64,000 bases of DNA from Odiellus spinosus (taxonomy: Eukaryota; Arthropoda; Arachnida; Opiliones; Phalangiidae): NCBI GenBank assembly GCA_963920705.1, contig OY987230.1:14905320-14969319 (forward strand). Direction: 5' to 3'. Both the position numbers and the translations under genes were made by a program. Below, in pieces: positions 24,300 through 41,212 of this stretch (positions within the stretch are counted from its first letter, which is position 1; every line of letters begins with the position of its first letter). The notes below the pieces were generated by a model. That model worked only from the letters and a program-made list of their open reading frames with translations, was not told the DNA's origin and ran no database searches.

Positions 24300-27200
24300 A
24301 TGTTGTTAGTAAGAAAAATGAGTCGTTTATACGCTGTTCTATTTTGGAATTACGTCTTAAGTATCGGAATTGTTCTGTGTCAATATCATTACTTGGATTT
24401 TCCTGGTAAGTATTTTATTGTAAATTTGTTTGAGATTATTATTAAATCGTTCGAAATTACGCGTTCACCTTTCGATACCTATGTATAATTAGTAAACTGC
24501 CCTTTAGAACGATTTTTGAGGGTTAGATTTTTGCGATAATGTTTCAAAAAAACTTCTACATAAACGTTTTTTTTTTAAAACAAGACGAATTTAGAACTCT
24601 AATTGACGTCATCACTTTAAAAATGAGCTACAGGGGATTCAAAAGATTGTAGAAGGGCCTCAGGTATTATATTACCTATATAATGATAAAATTATGTAGG
24701 TTGCATTACTCGCGAAGCCACCCTCTTACGTTAACGCGACAAAGAGTTGCGAGCATAATGGGCGCCCATTTGCGAGTGGAAAGGAGGGGAAATGACGTCA
24801 CACGCAAATTTATTGTCCTAAAGGGTAAAGCTTAGTTTCCACAAACGCGCGAAATGGCATGTTTATCGTTACACGTGTTAAAATTCGCAAAAGTTTAGTT
24901 TAGACTATCGCATCAAATGGTTCCTTTTTTATTATGCACCATATGTAGAGATTACCGTAATTTTGGAAATTCATAAATTACGCGGTAATTTACCGTCTCA
25001 TGGTAATCTGCATTTGCATTTCAGTTATTTTAAATTCTCATTTCTGACTAAACAACTTCTAAACTCTTGAAAAATGCAATGTTTTTCATGATACACTTCA
25101 ACATTTGACTTTGCATTGATTGGGCAAAATAACTCCGACATGAAAAATTGCATCAAGGTGTGCTTAACGACCCTTGTGTAGAAGATTTAAAAAGTTAAAC
25201 TTTGACCTCTTTAAGAAAATAGTTTAAAATGAGAAAATTTCGGTAATTTTACCAGAGCAAATCGTAAATACATTATTTATTTAGAACACTAATCATATAT
25301 GCATGTGCTGTAGTTGAGAATTTTACCGCGCGTAACGAAAAAATTGCCTTTTTAGCGCATTAGTAGAAGACAAATTTTGTGTCGACAATATTAAATCATT
25401 TATATATGCTCATTATATCCAAAAAAAAAAAAAAATTATAAATTATGACAAAGCATCTTATAGAAAACATTTTTCGATATGAAGCTAAACTTTTCCTAGT
25501 TTGCAAACAAATATTTTTGAAGAAAAAAAATTCCTTGCTTAAATTTATGATCTTAAATATAGCTCATTTAACTTGATTTCAACGATTGTGTCTAGATTCG
25601 GCTGATTTGTTATGTAACGAACACAATAATCAAGTGTTTATGTACCTGCACAGTAAAGAACATTCGGCGAAGATTTTAAGGTTATAAAAATATCAATGCA
25701 GATTTAAAGTAATTCTGCGATATATTTTCGAATTTTATTGTTGTTTTCTTCTAGAGCGACCAACACGGATCAGTATCGTACAAGTACGAGGGAGTGCAAA
25801 TTAACCATTAGACCAGAACGGGGCTACGGAGTAATTGCCTACGTTTCGCGCATTAATCTAAGGACCAACAAGTTTCTAAAGTGCGAAGATTACGTTAAAG
25901 TATGTAACAATTAAATATTACATTAACTTATTTGACTCGATGAGTTAGGGTCTCAGAATGGGGACTAAGGACTTAGGATTTCAGTTTGAAGGGCACAAAC
26001 CCACTATATATAACCAGAAGAATGGTGTCACTGGATACTAAATTGTACCCCTTTCTTTTACTCAATAATCTTGTTCAAAAAGAATCGGCATAAACTACTT
26101 TCTTTTGAGGTTTAATGATGTGCATCCGCCTCGCCTTTCCAATTATGCCAATTCCTCTTGAACAGAAGTATACAGTGTGGTGATTCATCTACTCCGCGCA
26201 GCCCGAGTCGCAATAATACCTCAAAAGCATCTACCCTCTTCCTATCTTTACGCTTAAAGGCCTAGGATTACTTCTGTTTGTCACCCTTGAAACAACTCAC
26301 CCTCCAGGCTTTCTCTTCCCTCGCTACCTAAGAGCAAGCACAGGAGAGCCTACTTCCAGTAAAACAGGCAGGTGACAGGCAGAAGAAATCCTAGGCCTTT
26401 AATTGTAAATTATTGGGGTTAATAGTAATGATGCGTGATTAAAAATACAAAGATTATTCTGAATGATCAATTTGATTTAAGCTCGCGTAATAATTATCCG
26501 TTCGAAAATCTTTAGATAGGATACCGTGGTCATTCGTCGGTGGAAATGTGCATCAAAGAAGGCACCCAAGTGGCCACCTACGATAACGGCACACCGTTGG
26601 TCATAGAGTTTTACAGAAAACAGATTTACGGCCAGAACTCGACCGTTCAAAATCATAACTTCGAGATAATACTAACGCAGTACTCCAAAAGTAAGTATAT
26701 TATTCAGACAAATGACGTGTTTTTCTTGTAAAGATAAAATATTTTTATCCTTATCTTAATGGGATAATGACGTTCTAGCGTACGAAGAAGACACGTTTCA
26801 ATGCAGTAATGGGCGAAATATCTGGAGTGCCTTAACGTGCGATTTGAAAAATAATTGCGGAGATGCCTCGGACGAAATGTGTTGGGGAAGTAAGTCTGCT
26901 ACTAAATATACATCATTTGATAATTGGGTTTTGGTGTCACATCAGGGTTGTACCAAAACATAAGATCACCTTGCAGATTTTATAGTATACTAGTATATAA
27001 AACCATCTTAAGAGACAGGGGTTGAAATCGTCTGTATCGTGCGCTCTGAGAAGAGATTCGCTCTTGTCCCCAATTTTGCCCTACCCCTTTCTACCCGCTG
27101 CGCCAAACCTTCAATGACGTCCAGCTCAGAGAAACACCACTCGGGAATAAAACGAACAAGATTGTCCATGGGGCCACGGTTGTTAGCCCAAGTTACACTG

Positions 27201-28467
27201 TTAATTAAAACCACGGCCAAAGTTAAAAGTTGCAAAAACGTTACACTAATGAAGTCTGGCTTTCCCTTTATTATGCCTAACCCATGATTTTAGGTCTGTC
27301 TCCCTTTTTATTATTCCTCCATGATTTTATGTCTGGCGCTTCCTTTAAGATGACCGTACTTTCTTTTGGCAATTTAGCCTGAAGAATCTCTCACGTAAGA
27401 ATCTTTTTCGCATAAGAACCCCATGCCTTTGAGAGTGGCGGCGGATAGAACGAACACAATTGGGACTCAAAAAACAAGACGTCATGCACGTTAACAGACA
27501 ATTTTTCGTTTTAGTTTATACTCCCTTTAAGCCCAAGTATACAAATCTCAACGGTAAAACCATCTAGCCAAAGATCTAGCTAACAGTTGAAAAGGTCAAA
27601 ACTCCTATTTTACCATATCAAAGGCATGTTATTTCCTAACAAGTTTTTAACTATATATTATCAACGATTTAACCGTGAGCACAAGATTTATGAGGATGGA
27701 AAAACTAATCTCTTTATCTCGCATTGAAAGCAAACCCATTTGAGATAACCTAAAAAAGACAACATTTCCTCGTTTCGTCTCTAATCACGAACTAATTTAA
27801 TAAATATCGTTTCTGCTGACACTTGATAGGCTGCGAAAACAAATTATAAAGATTATACTAATTTGAAATACGACTTTAAAGGGAAAATACTAGGGATTAG
27901 ACACGTAAACTGCAATTATCCCAATTAATTATCAACATATTTATTGCGAGTTTTGATAAAGGTTTTAAGCGTATTTTAAGCTTACATCGATTAAAAATAA
28001 CTTGTTTCCAAAGTGTAGTGTCCCTTTAGGTGGTAATTGACTTACCAATCAACTCGAAACACATTTCAAATGATTTAATAAAATTAAGAACCCGGTTTTA
28101 AGTTCCTAATTAAGAATTTCTTATTTACAGAAACGAATGTCGGTTCATTGGTCGGCGCGGTCATAGGAGGTTTCCTCGTAATATTTGTGATAGTGGGAGT
28201 TTGCTATTGTCTACGTAAGAGACATTTGCAAACAAGTACAAGCGTTTCGACGCTTTATTCTAATTATAATTATCCAACGCCGTTGGAAAGTAAGTTTCGA
28301 TTCTAGTTCATTAACCTTAACAAAATAATTAACGAAATAATTAACAAAACAGTATTCTTATAGGTACGGTAGTGGTACCGGAACCGTCATATTCACCCTT
28401 ACCGCAAGAATATCCTCAAGAACATCCGTTGTTTCCCAACCCAACCACGGTAAAGGATAAATCATAA
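24300..28467 (+). CDS. Type I membrane protein: CUB-like domain and a four-Cys LDLa module
   Basis: Exons 24300-24405, 25757-25899, 26516-26690, 26779-26889, 28131-28289 and 28364-28467 join in frame to give 265 residues. The acceptor of exon 2 must be the AG at 25755-25756; the one two bases earlier leads to a stop. Order: signal peptide (about 1-27; a second ATG at 24318 may be used), CUB-like domain (ECKLTIRPERGYGVIAYVS, KCEDYV, MCIKEG, LVIEFYRKQ, NFEIILTQY), LDLa-type module (about 142-178), membrane span (about 183-206; LVGAVIGGFLVIFVIVGVCY), basic CLRKRH and a 55-residue Pro/Tyr tail. The LDLa module lacks Cys 1 and Cys 3 but keeps the calcium-site CGDASDE. Same architecture as the upstream gene with different intron positions; the tail has no PPxY. 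Confidence 0.87.
26254..26403. mobile_element. TTAA-bounded palindromic element in an intron
   Basis: Left arm TTAAAGGCCTAGGATT... (26254-26285) and right arm ...AATCCTAGGCCTTTAA (26371-26402) match as 32-base inverted repeats with three mismatches and an 85-base spacer. It lies in intron 2 of the second CUB/LDLa gene. MITE-like, no coding capacity. Confidence 0.75.
27008..27289 (-). CDS. Antisense open frame inside a CUB/LDLa intron, unrecognised
   Basis: An open frame of about 94 codons on the opposite strand to the host gene, within its fourth intron. It holds a hydrophobic stretch (TFLQLLTLAVVLINSVTWA) followed by a polar part (GPMDNLVRFIPEWCFSELDV). There is no ATG at its head (the first in-frame Met is 26 codons further in), so it could be an exon, a retroposed fragment or chance. 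The block is visibly less AT-rich than its surroundings. Confidence 0.2.
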   Translation of the reverse strand, partial: NHGLGIIKGKPDFISVTFLQLLTLAVVLINSVTWANNRGPMDNLVRFIPEWCFSELDVIEGLAQRVERGRAKLGTRANLFSERTIQTISTPVS

Positions 28468-29262
28468 CCAAAATAATTGCTCAATTTTTCTTTCATTTGA
28501 AACTTCTTATAACAAGTGATATTAAAACGCGTAAACTAATAACTATAGGGTTATTTTTAAATAAGACTATTGTACCATTTTATGTATATTTCACGATAAA
28601 TTCACAAGGAGGTGGATCATTTTTAAATAAAATTTCTGAGTGGGAATTTTTTCATTATCAATTTTGGTTCTTATTATTCATTATCATCAACGGGGATATC
28701 TGATGTCTATGAGACTTGGGAAGTGTATTTATTATATAACCAGGAATTCATGTACAAAAAGTAGACGGAATGTTGAAATGTCCCTAATTAAATTTAAAAA
28801 TAAATTTGTCCCTAATTAAATTTAAAAATAAATATGTCCCTAATTAAATTTAAAAATAAATATGTCCCTAATTAAATTTAAAAATAAATATGTCCCTATT
28901 TAAATTTAAAATTAAATATGTCTCTAATTAAATTTAAAAATAAATATGGCCCTAATTAAATATGCAACTAAAATAAAAAAATAATAAATACGCCACTAAA
29001 ATAAAAATTGATAAATATGCCTCTTTTAAAAATTGAAATTAATAAGATCAAGCTTTGCATCTACAATACGATTAGAAAATAATCTAATAAATATACCTCT
29101 AGTCTAACAAAACATTTAATTAACAAATATGCCTTTTCTAAAACTTAAATTATTAATAAATATACCACAAATTAAAGTATAAAACTTAAAATTAATAAAT
29201 ATGCCAAAAATAAAAGTTAAAAATGAATTAAAATGAATGAATTTTGCAACGCAACTTAAAAA
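28468..29262. repeat. 28-base minisatellite between convergent genes
   Basis: From 28778 to about 28962 there are six to seven head-to-tail copies of a 28-base unit starting ATGTCCCTAATTAAATTT. Degenerate copies fade out to about 29220. It fills the gap between the 3' end of the second CUB/LDLa gene (plus) and the 3' end of AARS2 (minus). Confidence 0.85.
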
Positions 29263-35040
<5,778 letters not shown>

Positions 35041-35253
35041 GGTGAATGCTTTCTTATAGTAACTTACTACTTATAACACTAATTTGGGTCGAAGTCTTTA
35101 GGCCTTGGCTACCTCAAATTTAAAATCAATTTTTCCATTGGTTTTAAGCGAAAACACTTCTTCATACAAAGTTCAAATTTAAAACCATAATCTAACTTTC
35201 TTAAAATGCCAAATAATTTAACTAAACTTGGTTTTACTTAAATTTTAAGAAAA

Positions 35254-35407
35254 TTATAAGAGAAACAACAAACCGGCCAACTTTTCCACGGAGACATCGC
35301 AGCGTCGTCTGCAGGTCCAAAAACGGAAGTGATCTTCTGCTGTTTTACGTTCCGGGGAATCCGGGGGATCGATATTTCGATTCGGTTGGCTGGTTTCAGT
35401 TACCGCT
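35254..35407 (-). other. GC-richer block just upstream of AARS2; possible exon or 5' UTR
   Basis: About 215 bases before the AARS2 start codon, a block clearly less AT-rich than its surroundings reads openly on the minus strand after a good acceptor (TTTGAATTTAG): DPPDSPERKTAEDHFRFWTC is part of it, ending at a stop. I cannot place it in any protein. It could be an exon of another gene or promoter sequence. Confidence 0.25.
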
Positions 35408-35844
35408 AAATTCAAATAAAACATTTCATATAAATTGTGATTCCCAATTGCTATCGTTAATTTAAACAAATAAATCACAAGCAAAAGTGAAAACTAATGC
35501 AGTATTTCAATAACAAAAGGAAAATTATATCGAATTATATTTCCATCATCTTTTACGTAAACATCATTCTGACTCAACGCGACAGGAAAATATCTGTGAA
35601 CAGTCAGAGAACCGAGACGCCTAGGTTATATTACACCCTGAGTTTGCAACACGTACAAACAAATTGCTAACTCCTTCCCATTACTACATCATTATCTTGG
35701 TATCTTATAAATACGCCTAGCTTTGTAACAAGCGCTGAAAAACCAAAGTGCAATATGTAAATATAAAAAATTAGTTTTCTGTTTGTTCAATTTGTCACTA
35801 TAGTAAAAGGCGGGTGACGTCTTAGAAACGAATGGAGTTAATCA

Positions 35845-35905
35845 TTTCCACTGGACCACTCTCAGAGGGCTCTGAATCTCGTAGAAAACCTAACTGCTCT
35901 CGCTC
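35845..35905. repeat. Dispersed repeat, copy 2 (inverted relative to 3145-3225)
   Basis: Contains TTCCACTGGACCAC and TGAATCTC with the spacing seen in the reverse complement of the copy at 3145-3225. Confidence 0.5.
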
Positions 35906-36234
35906 GCTCAAGAGCATCGAGATGTGGAACGTAAAATTGGTAAAAGAAAGTATCCCTCAATCAAATCAATGAAAAAATGAATATTTACTATTGCTCTCTC
36001 GAAAAAGCCGGATTTGTACACTAATATAATCTTGTTCGATTCAATCGCAGGTTAAATGATGATGAATTAATGTTAATATAAATTTATTTATTTAAACTAA
36101 TCTTCAATTATAGCTTTTCGTCTCCATATCGATTTTTATCTTATCAAATGACTATGTCAACGCCGTAAACAATATAATAGCTTCCCCTTCATTATAGGGC
36201 GGGGGGTGTGGCTAAAAATATAGATACATATTAG

Positions 36235-36281
36235 GATAAACACGTTCGTGTTTATTAGGATAAACACGTTCGTGTTTATCC
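36235..36281. repeat. Two tandem perfect palindromes
   Basis: GATAAACACG-TT-CGTGTTTATC occurs at 36260-36281. An almost identical copy, differing in the last base, lies at 36235-36256. Each is a 10-base arm palindrome that could bind a dimeric protein or form a cruciform. Their function is unknown. Confidence 0.7.
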
Positions 36282-36355
36282 CTTTATCTGAACTCGAATT
36301 TCATCAGAAACCGTAATGTCTTTTCCAATGGACCCGCGGCGCTTGATAACTGAAA

Positions 36356-36381
36356 GCGTCGTCGTCGTCGTCGTCGTCGTT
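36356..36381. repeat. (GTC)n microsatellite
   Basis: Eight or so GTC/CGT triplets in a row. On the minus strand this would read as a run of Thr or Asp inside a short open frame (36276-36467) that I could not link to any gene. Confidence 0.8.
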
Positions 36382-36525
36382 TCCCTCTTCCCACCGTCCA
36401 CTGAATTCGAATTAATACAGACAAAGGTACTTTTGAAAAAATTTGATAAGACTTCGATCAGGTACAAGAGTATCTCTAGTTAAACACAGATTTCAATAAT
36501 GAAATGTTTATTAATTATACGAAGT

Positions 36526-36930
36526 AATAGAAAGTAAGGTACCTGAATGGGTTACAAAAGGGTGAAATCTTAAGCTTAGCCGAGCTTTACTAATTGCTTC
36601 AAAATGAATAAACAAAAATTTTATTTCTTAAACAGTAGAATGATAAGGAATATCCATCGAATTCGAGTTAATAGAAAGTAAGGCGCCTGAATGGGTTACA
36701 AAAGGGTGAAATCATAAGCTTAGCCGAGCTTTATTAATTGCTTCAAAATGGTAAACAAAATTTTATTTCTTAAACAGTAGAATGATAATGAATATCCATC
36801 GAATTCGAGTTAATAGAGAGACAGATGCCTGTATGGGTGACGAAAAGGGTAAAACATATAACTAGCCGAGCTTTATTAATTGGCTTTAAATTGATAAACA
36901 AAAATTGATTTTATTAAACAGTTGATAAGT
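36526..36930. repeat. 143-base tandem repeat, three copies
   Basis: Copies begin at 36526, 36670 and 36812 (AATAGAAAGTAAGG, AATAGAAAGTAAGG, AATAGAGAGACAG). Each contains GGGT(T/G)AC(A/G)AAA(A/-)GGGT and CTAGCCGAGCTTTA- or TTAGCCGAGCTTTA-like blocks. The first two copies are about 95 percent alike by eye and the third is more diverged. Confidence 0.85.
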
Positions 36931-37849
36931 TTTTTTTAATGGTATTTTTTATCGTTAACGGAAAATTGCATTTATTGGGTTCTTTTACTAGGGTAGCCCT
37001 CTTCAGCCGTCTAATTTTGACTATTATGTCATATCATGAGTATCCCATTATATTCACCCTAATTCACCGTAATTAAAAAGTTGGAATGATTTTCTTATCA
37101 TTTGATTTTTTAACTTTAATAATATATCTCTTCTCGGCCTATATAAACGAGATTTGCATATTCAGTACTCACAGATGCACTGTACCAATGCGTGGTTTAC
37201 GTTAGCGTTTAAAATTGTGGCGAGCCCTCTCGTTTGTGCAATGGTGACGTCTTCGATTGTTTAGGCAATCGTTTCTCACCTATATTTCGGTGATAAGAGA
37301 CGCATTTCTCACGATCTTTTGGGTAGAGTACTCGAATAAACCGAAGCGATTGAATGTAAATCGCCTTACCTAGAAATGTGGCCAATATAATATAGTAAGT
37401 CACTGTAAAAACATTTCACAATGAGAGTTCTAGGGATTAAATATCACTCGAGTTGGACTTCATATCCTGCCAAGTGCTCGATTACACATGAAATTTATAG
37501 TTTAACGTTTTCAATCTCTACTTTATTTTTTAAAATACTTGAGTTTTGCGACTAGGATGTGCTTTAGATCCACATTACTACTACGTAATAACGTTGCTAT
37601 TAAGTAGTTGACCAATTATTGAAGTCTGTATCTAAATCACGTCTAACTCAATTATAATAAAAAATAAAGATTTAGAATTTTAAATAGGATATACGAAACG
37701 GAAATTGATGTCGGCGAGTTAAATAAACGGCCACATACTTCTGGTCTCCAGAATTATGTTCTCATGCTGCTTTAAAGAATTGTTTCGCTTTCCATGCTCA
37801 TTTTTTGTCGATGCGATTCAATATTATAAATTTAATCTCTAGCTCGGTC

Positions 37850-38300
37850 TAGCCCGTCCCTCTTGTAATATTTTAGGTAAGGCTAGGTTAGTTAATCCCT
37901 CGACCTCCCCCGTCCATCTGGTAATCTTTAAGGTGAGGTTAGGTTAGTTAATCCCTCTAATTAGCCAATCCTTCCAACTAGTTAATCCTTAGCTCGGGCT
38001 ATTTGTAATATTTTAGGTAAGGCTAGGTTAGGTTAGTTAATTCCTCGAATTAGCCCATCGTTCCAACTAGTTAATCCCTCGGGTTACCCATTCCATCAAG
38101 TAATCTTTAAGGTTAAATTAGGTTAATTAAACACTGGAAATAGCCCATCCCTCCAACTAGGTAATCCCTATAACTCGGGCTAACCCGTTCCTCTTGTAGT
38201 ATTTTAGGTAAGATTAGTTTAGGTTAGTTAATCAATTGAACTAGCCCATCCCTGTTTTACAACTTAGGTAAGGTTAGGTTAGTTAATCTCTGCCTTTCGA
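37850..38300. repeat. Degenerate tandem repeat of about 60 bases with TTAGGTTAG cores
   Basis: Recurrent order: ACTAGTTAATCC, CTCGGGCTA, CTTGTAATATTTTAGGTAAGG, TAGGTTAGTTAATC. The TTAGGTTAG stretches resemble the insect telomere unit TTAGG, but only as isolated pairs inside a longer unit, so I do not call it telomeric. Confidence 0.75.
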
Positions 38301-38456
38301 GATTTGTACCAGGGTCTCAATTACGAATAGATTGAAGCCTCAATTAAACGCTTTAATTTTTATTCAGCATTAGTAAGAATTAAAGTTCAATAAACTTATA
38401 AAGCAAAATAGTGAAATGTGGAAAAGGTGTATATTTTTGGAGAAAAAAGGACAGAA

Positions 38457-38964
38457 ATTATACAAAAAAGAGGTTGCTTCGCACCCTTAAAAAAACTCTT
38501 TATCTAACTCGAATCAAACCCGTGAAGGGACAGAAATTATTTGTTAGAGAAAGAGCAATTTCATATCTTTAAAATTATAGTTAGTAGATTTAGTCTACTA
38601 CTTCAAAGATTTTATTACTATTATATATTTTCCAAAAAAACGGATAAAGACGACCTAGTTAACCATCCTCTCCCATTGATGTTTATTTTAAATTCTATCA
38701 GTATCACTAATAAAATTAGCTAAAGATGGAGTTCCTTTAATGTATATATATTTATCATTAGTCCTAGGACGTCTTTATCCGTTTTTTGGAAAATATATAA
38801 TAGTAATAAAATCTTTGAAGTAGTAGACTAAATCTACTAACTATAATTTTAAAGATATGAAATTGCTCTTTCTCTAACAAATAATTTCTGTCCCTTCACG
38901 GGTTTGATTCGAGTTAGATAAAGAGTTTTTTTAAGGGTGCGAAGCAACCTCTTTTTTGTATAAT
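38457..38964. mobile_element. Foldback element with near-perfect 201-base inverted arms
   Basis: Left arm 38457-38658 and right arm 38764-38964 are inverted copies differing, by eye, by one base change and one base in an A7/T6 run. The spacer is 105 bases. Ends read ATTATACAAAAAAG...CTTTTTTGTATAAT. No open frame of note. Such near-identity implies recent origin or active correction; a transcript would fold into a long duplex. Confidence 0.9.
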
Positions 38965-40766
38965 ATTCCCTTTAGCTAAGACAGACTGGATCAATAAAAC
39001 GTCAAGCACAAGCATAAATTATGACCAAAGGGATAATCAATGACAAAACGAGGTGTACAAAAGCTTGTAAATGAATCTTAATCGTATTATCATAGATAAT
39101 TACAAAATGTGTAATAATCTCGACTAATCACGGAGAGTTAATTAGTAAGAGGTCACAATCACGGGCACAGTTTTGCTCTAAGTCCCTAATAACTATAAAA
39201 TTAAGTTGTACATTTTTTAACTCGAGGTTAACCCTTACGTTCCTAAAGAAGTTGTTTATGAGTTACGAGTGTTTCTCTATCTTAGATAATTGATCTTGTC
39301 GGAAATAATACGGACAATTGTCGCCGAGATGACTGCAAAGCTTGGAAATGTATGAAATTATATAAAGAAATGATTTCGTTATCGATTACATAACCGGAAA
39401 TAATAAAACAAGTTAGGCCTAACGAAACTGACCAAAACATTCCAAGTAAAGATGAAAGGGGATGAAAAGTATCCCTCCCTTTTATTATAAAAAAACAATA
39501 AATACAAATATCATGACGGCGCCTTTATGACCAAGAAAAAGACAAAAATAGACAAGGTCATTTTAGGAACTTTTGCGTAGGCTTATACTTTTATTCAACG
39601 GGTGCTGTCGTAATCAAAAATCTGATGCGGAATGATACACAATGTTAAACATCCTAGATAAGGAAGTAGCTGCTTCCAACTTATATTGGAAACAAGTAAA
39701 GCAGCAAAAAACCGAAAGAAAAACGCTAGAAAACATTTTTAGTATAGTGTTTCATATTAAACAGTACAAGTAGTAAATCATATTACTATTCAAAATGAAT
39801 TTGCGAAACTACTTTTATCTCCTATGAGAGTTTAACATTATGTAATCCACTTTAGCTTCCGCCTATTTTGAAAATTGTTCTAGAACCAAATATCTAACAG
39901 AGTTTTGTCGCTTCGTTTCTTAAATTACAAAAATACAAGCTTATAGATACAATCTTGGAATTCAACCCTTTAACGTAGCTTAGGCTTTAAATTAATGTAC
40001 GCAATTTCATTCGCACAATTTCCGATTTTAAAATAAAAACTAAACACCTTTATCTCCACGCGTTTCTTCCTTTTAAAGACTGCAAAACGTATGGTCATAG
40101 GCGTGTTTGTGCAGCAATAGAAAAATTCCTTGGCGGAAACTTTCCCAACAGAATGAAAAAAAACTTTAAATAGTTTGGGAATTTCATAAAGATATTTTCT
40201 GACTCCAACGTTAAATAATTATTTACCGAGATTTAGGGTTGAAAACTGCTTCCCATTTCTTTCCATTATAACTATTAAACTATACAGGGGCTAATATTTT
40301 AAAACTTTAAAAGTACCTGGGGAAGGTTTCCAGATTTCCCTCTTGAATCGATAAACTTCCAAAAGTAAAATATTTACCCATATAGCCGTGGAGCAAATGA
40401 GAAATAGGCGAAATAAATTAGAAGGCAGTTCCCACATGAAAGTATGAATATTTAGGGACTGGGTTCTTCTTCCTCCCCCCAGGCAACTATTTATCAAATT
40501 ATACACATAGTTTTCAATAACTGGGGTTGGCAGGCTAATGAGTTTGATAGCGGTGAAATCTTGTACTTCGCTTTCATACTTTTCCCCAAAGGGGTTCTTA
40601 TAAACTCATGGTATTAAATAAGTAAGTAATGGGCAGGCATCAACTACACGGGAAAGTAAAAGATTAATTATTAAATTTAGCTACAGAGTTCATTCCACTT
40701 TGATATTCCACCTTGATGCAGGACGTTCAAAACTACGTTACTAGTAAGTTTTAACCTCTATTATAC
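38965..40766. other. Non-coding, nothing recognised
   Basis: AT-rich DNA without convincing exons, RNA genes or repeats. Short open frames on both strands have no splice or sequence support. Confidence 0.4.
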
Positions 40767-41212
40767 TTAAAGGGAGAATGCAACCTAACAACAAGTGATT
40801 TTTAATCGATTCCTTATCGTTTAAATAGGCCTAAACCAACATTAAAACAATTTACAAACAAATATTAAACTAGAAATAAAATTAAAACTTACAATCAAAA
40901 ATAAAACAATTTGGAGAAAAGAGAAAAAAAGGTAAAACAAAATAAAAAACAATAAAAAAAGTAAAAACAATTTAGAGGCGAGATTGAATCCATTTTGATT
41001 GATCATGCACTCCCCATATAAGAGCCATCGATCAATGTTATTGGTCGCTAGTCCTTATATGGGGAGTTCAGGTGATCTCCATGAATCCAGCTAAGCCTAT
41101 TTTCTGGGTAAGTTTAATATGTTTTTAATTTTTTACTGTTGTATTATTCCTATTTAAACGATATAAAATCGATAAAAAAATCACTTGTTTTTAGATTGCA
41201 TTCTCCCTTTAA
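40767..41212. mobile_element. TTAA-flanked palindromic element (full-length family member)
   Basis: TTAA at 40767-40770 and 41209-41212 flank inverted ends AGGGAGAATGCAACCTAAC...and...GATTGCATTCTCCCT. The interior is also palindromic: ATATAAG...CTTATATGGGGAG around 41010-41070. TTAA duplication is typical of piggyBac-type elements, but the ends do not start with CCC, so the superfamily is left open. Confidence 0.8.
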
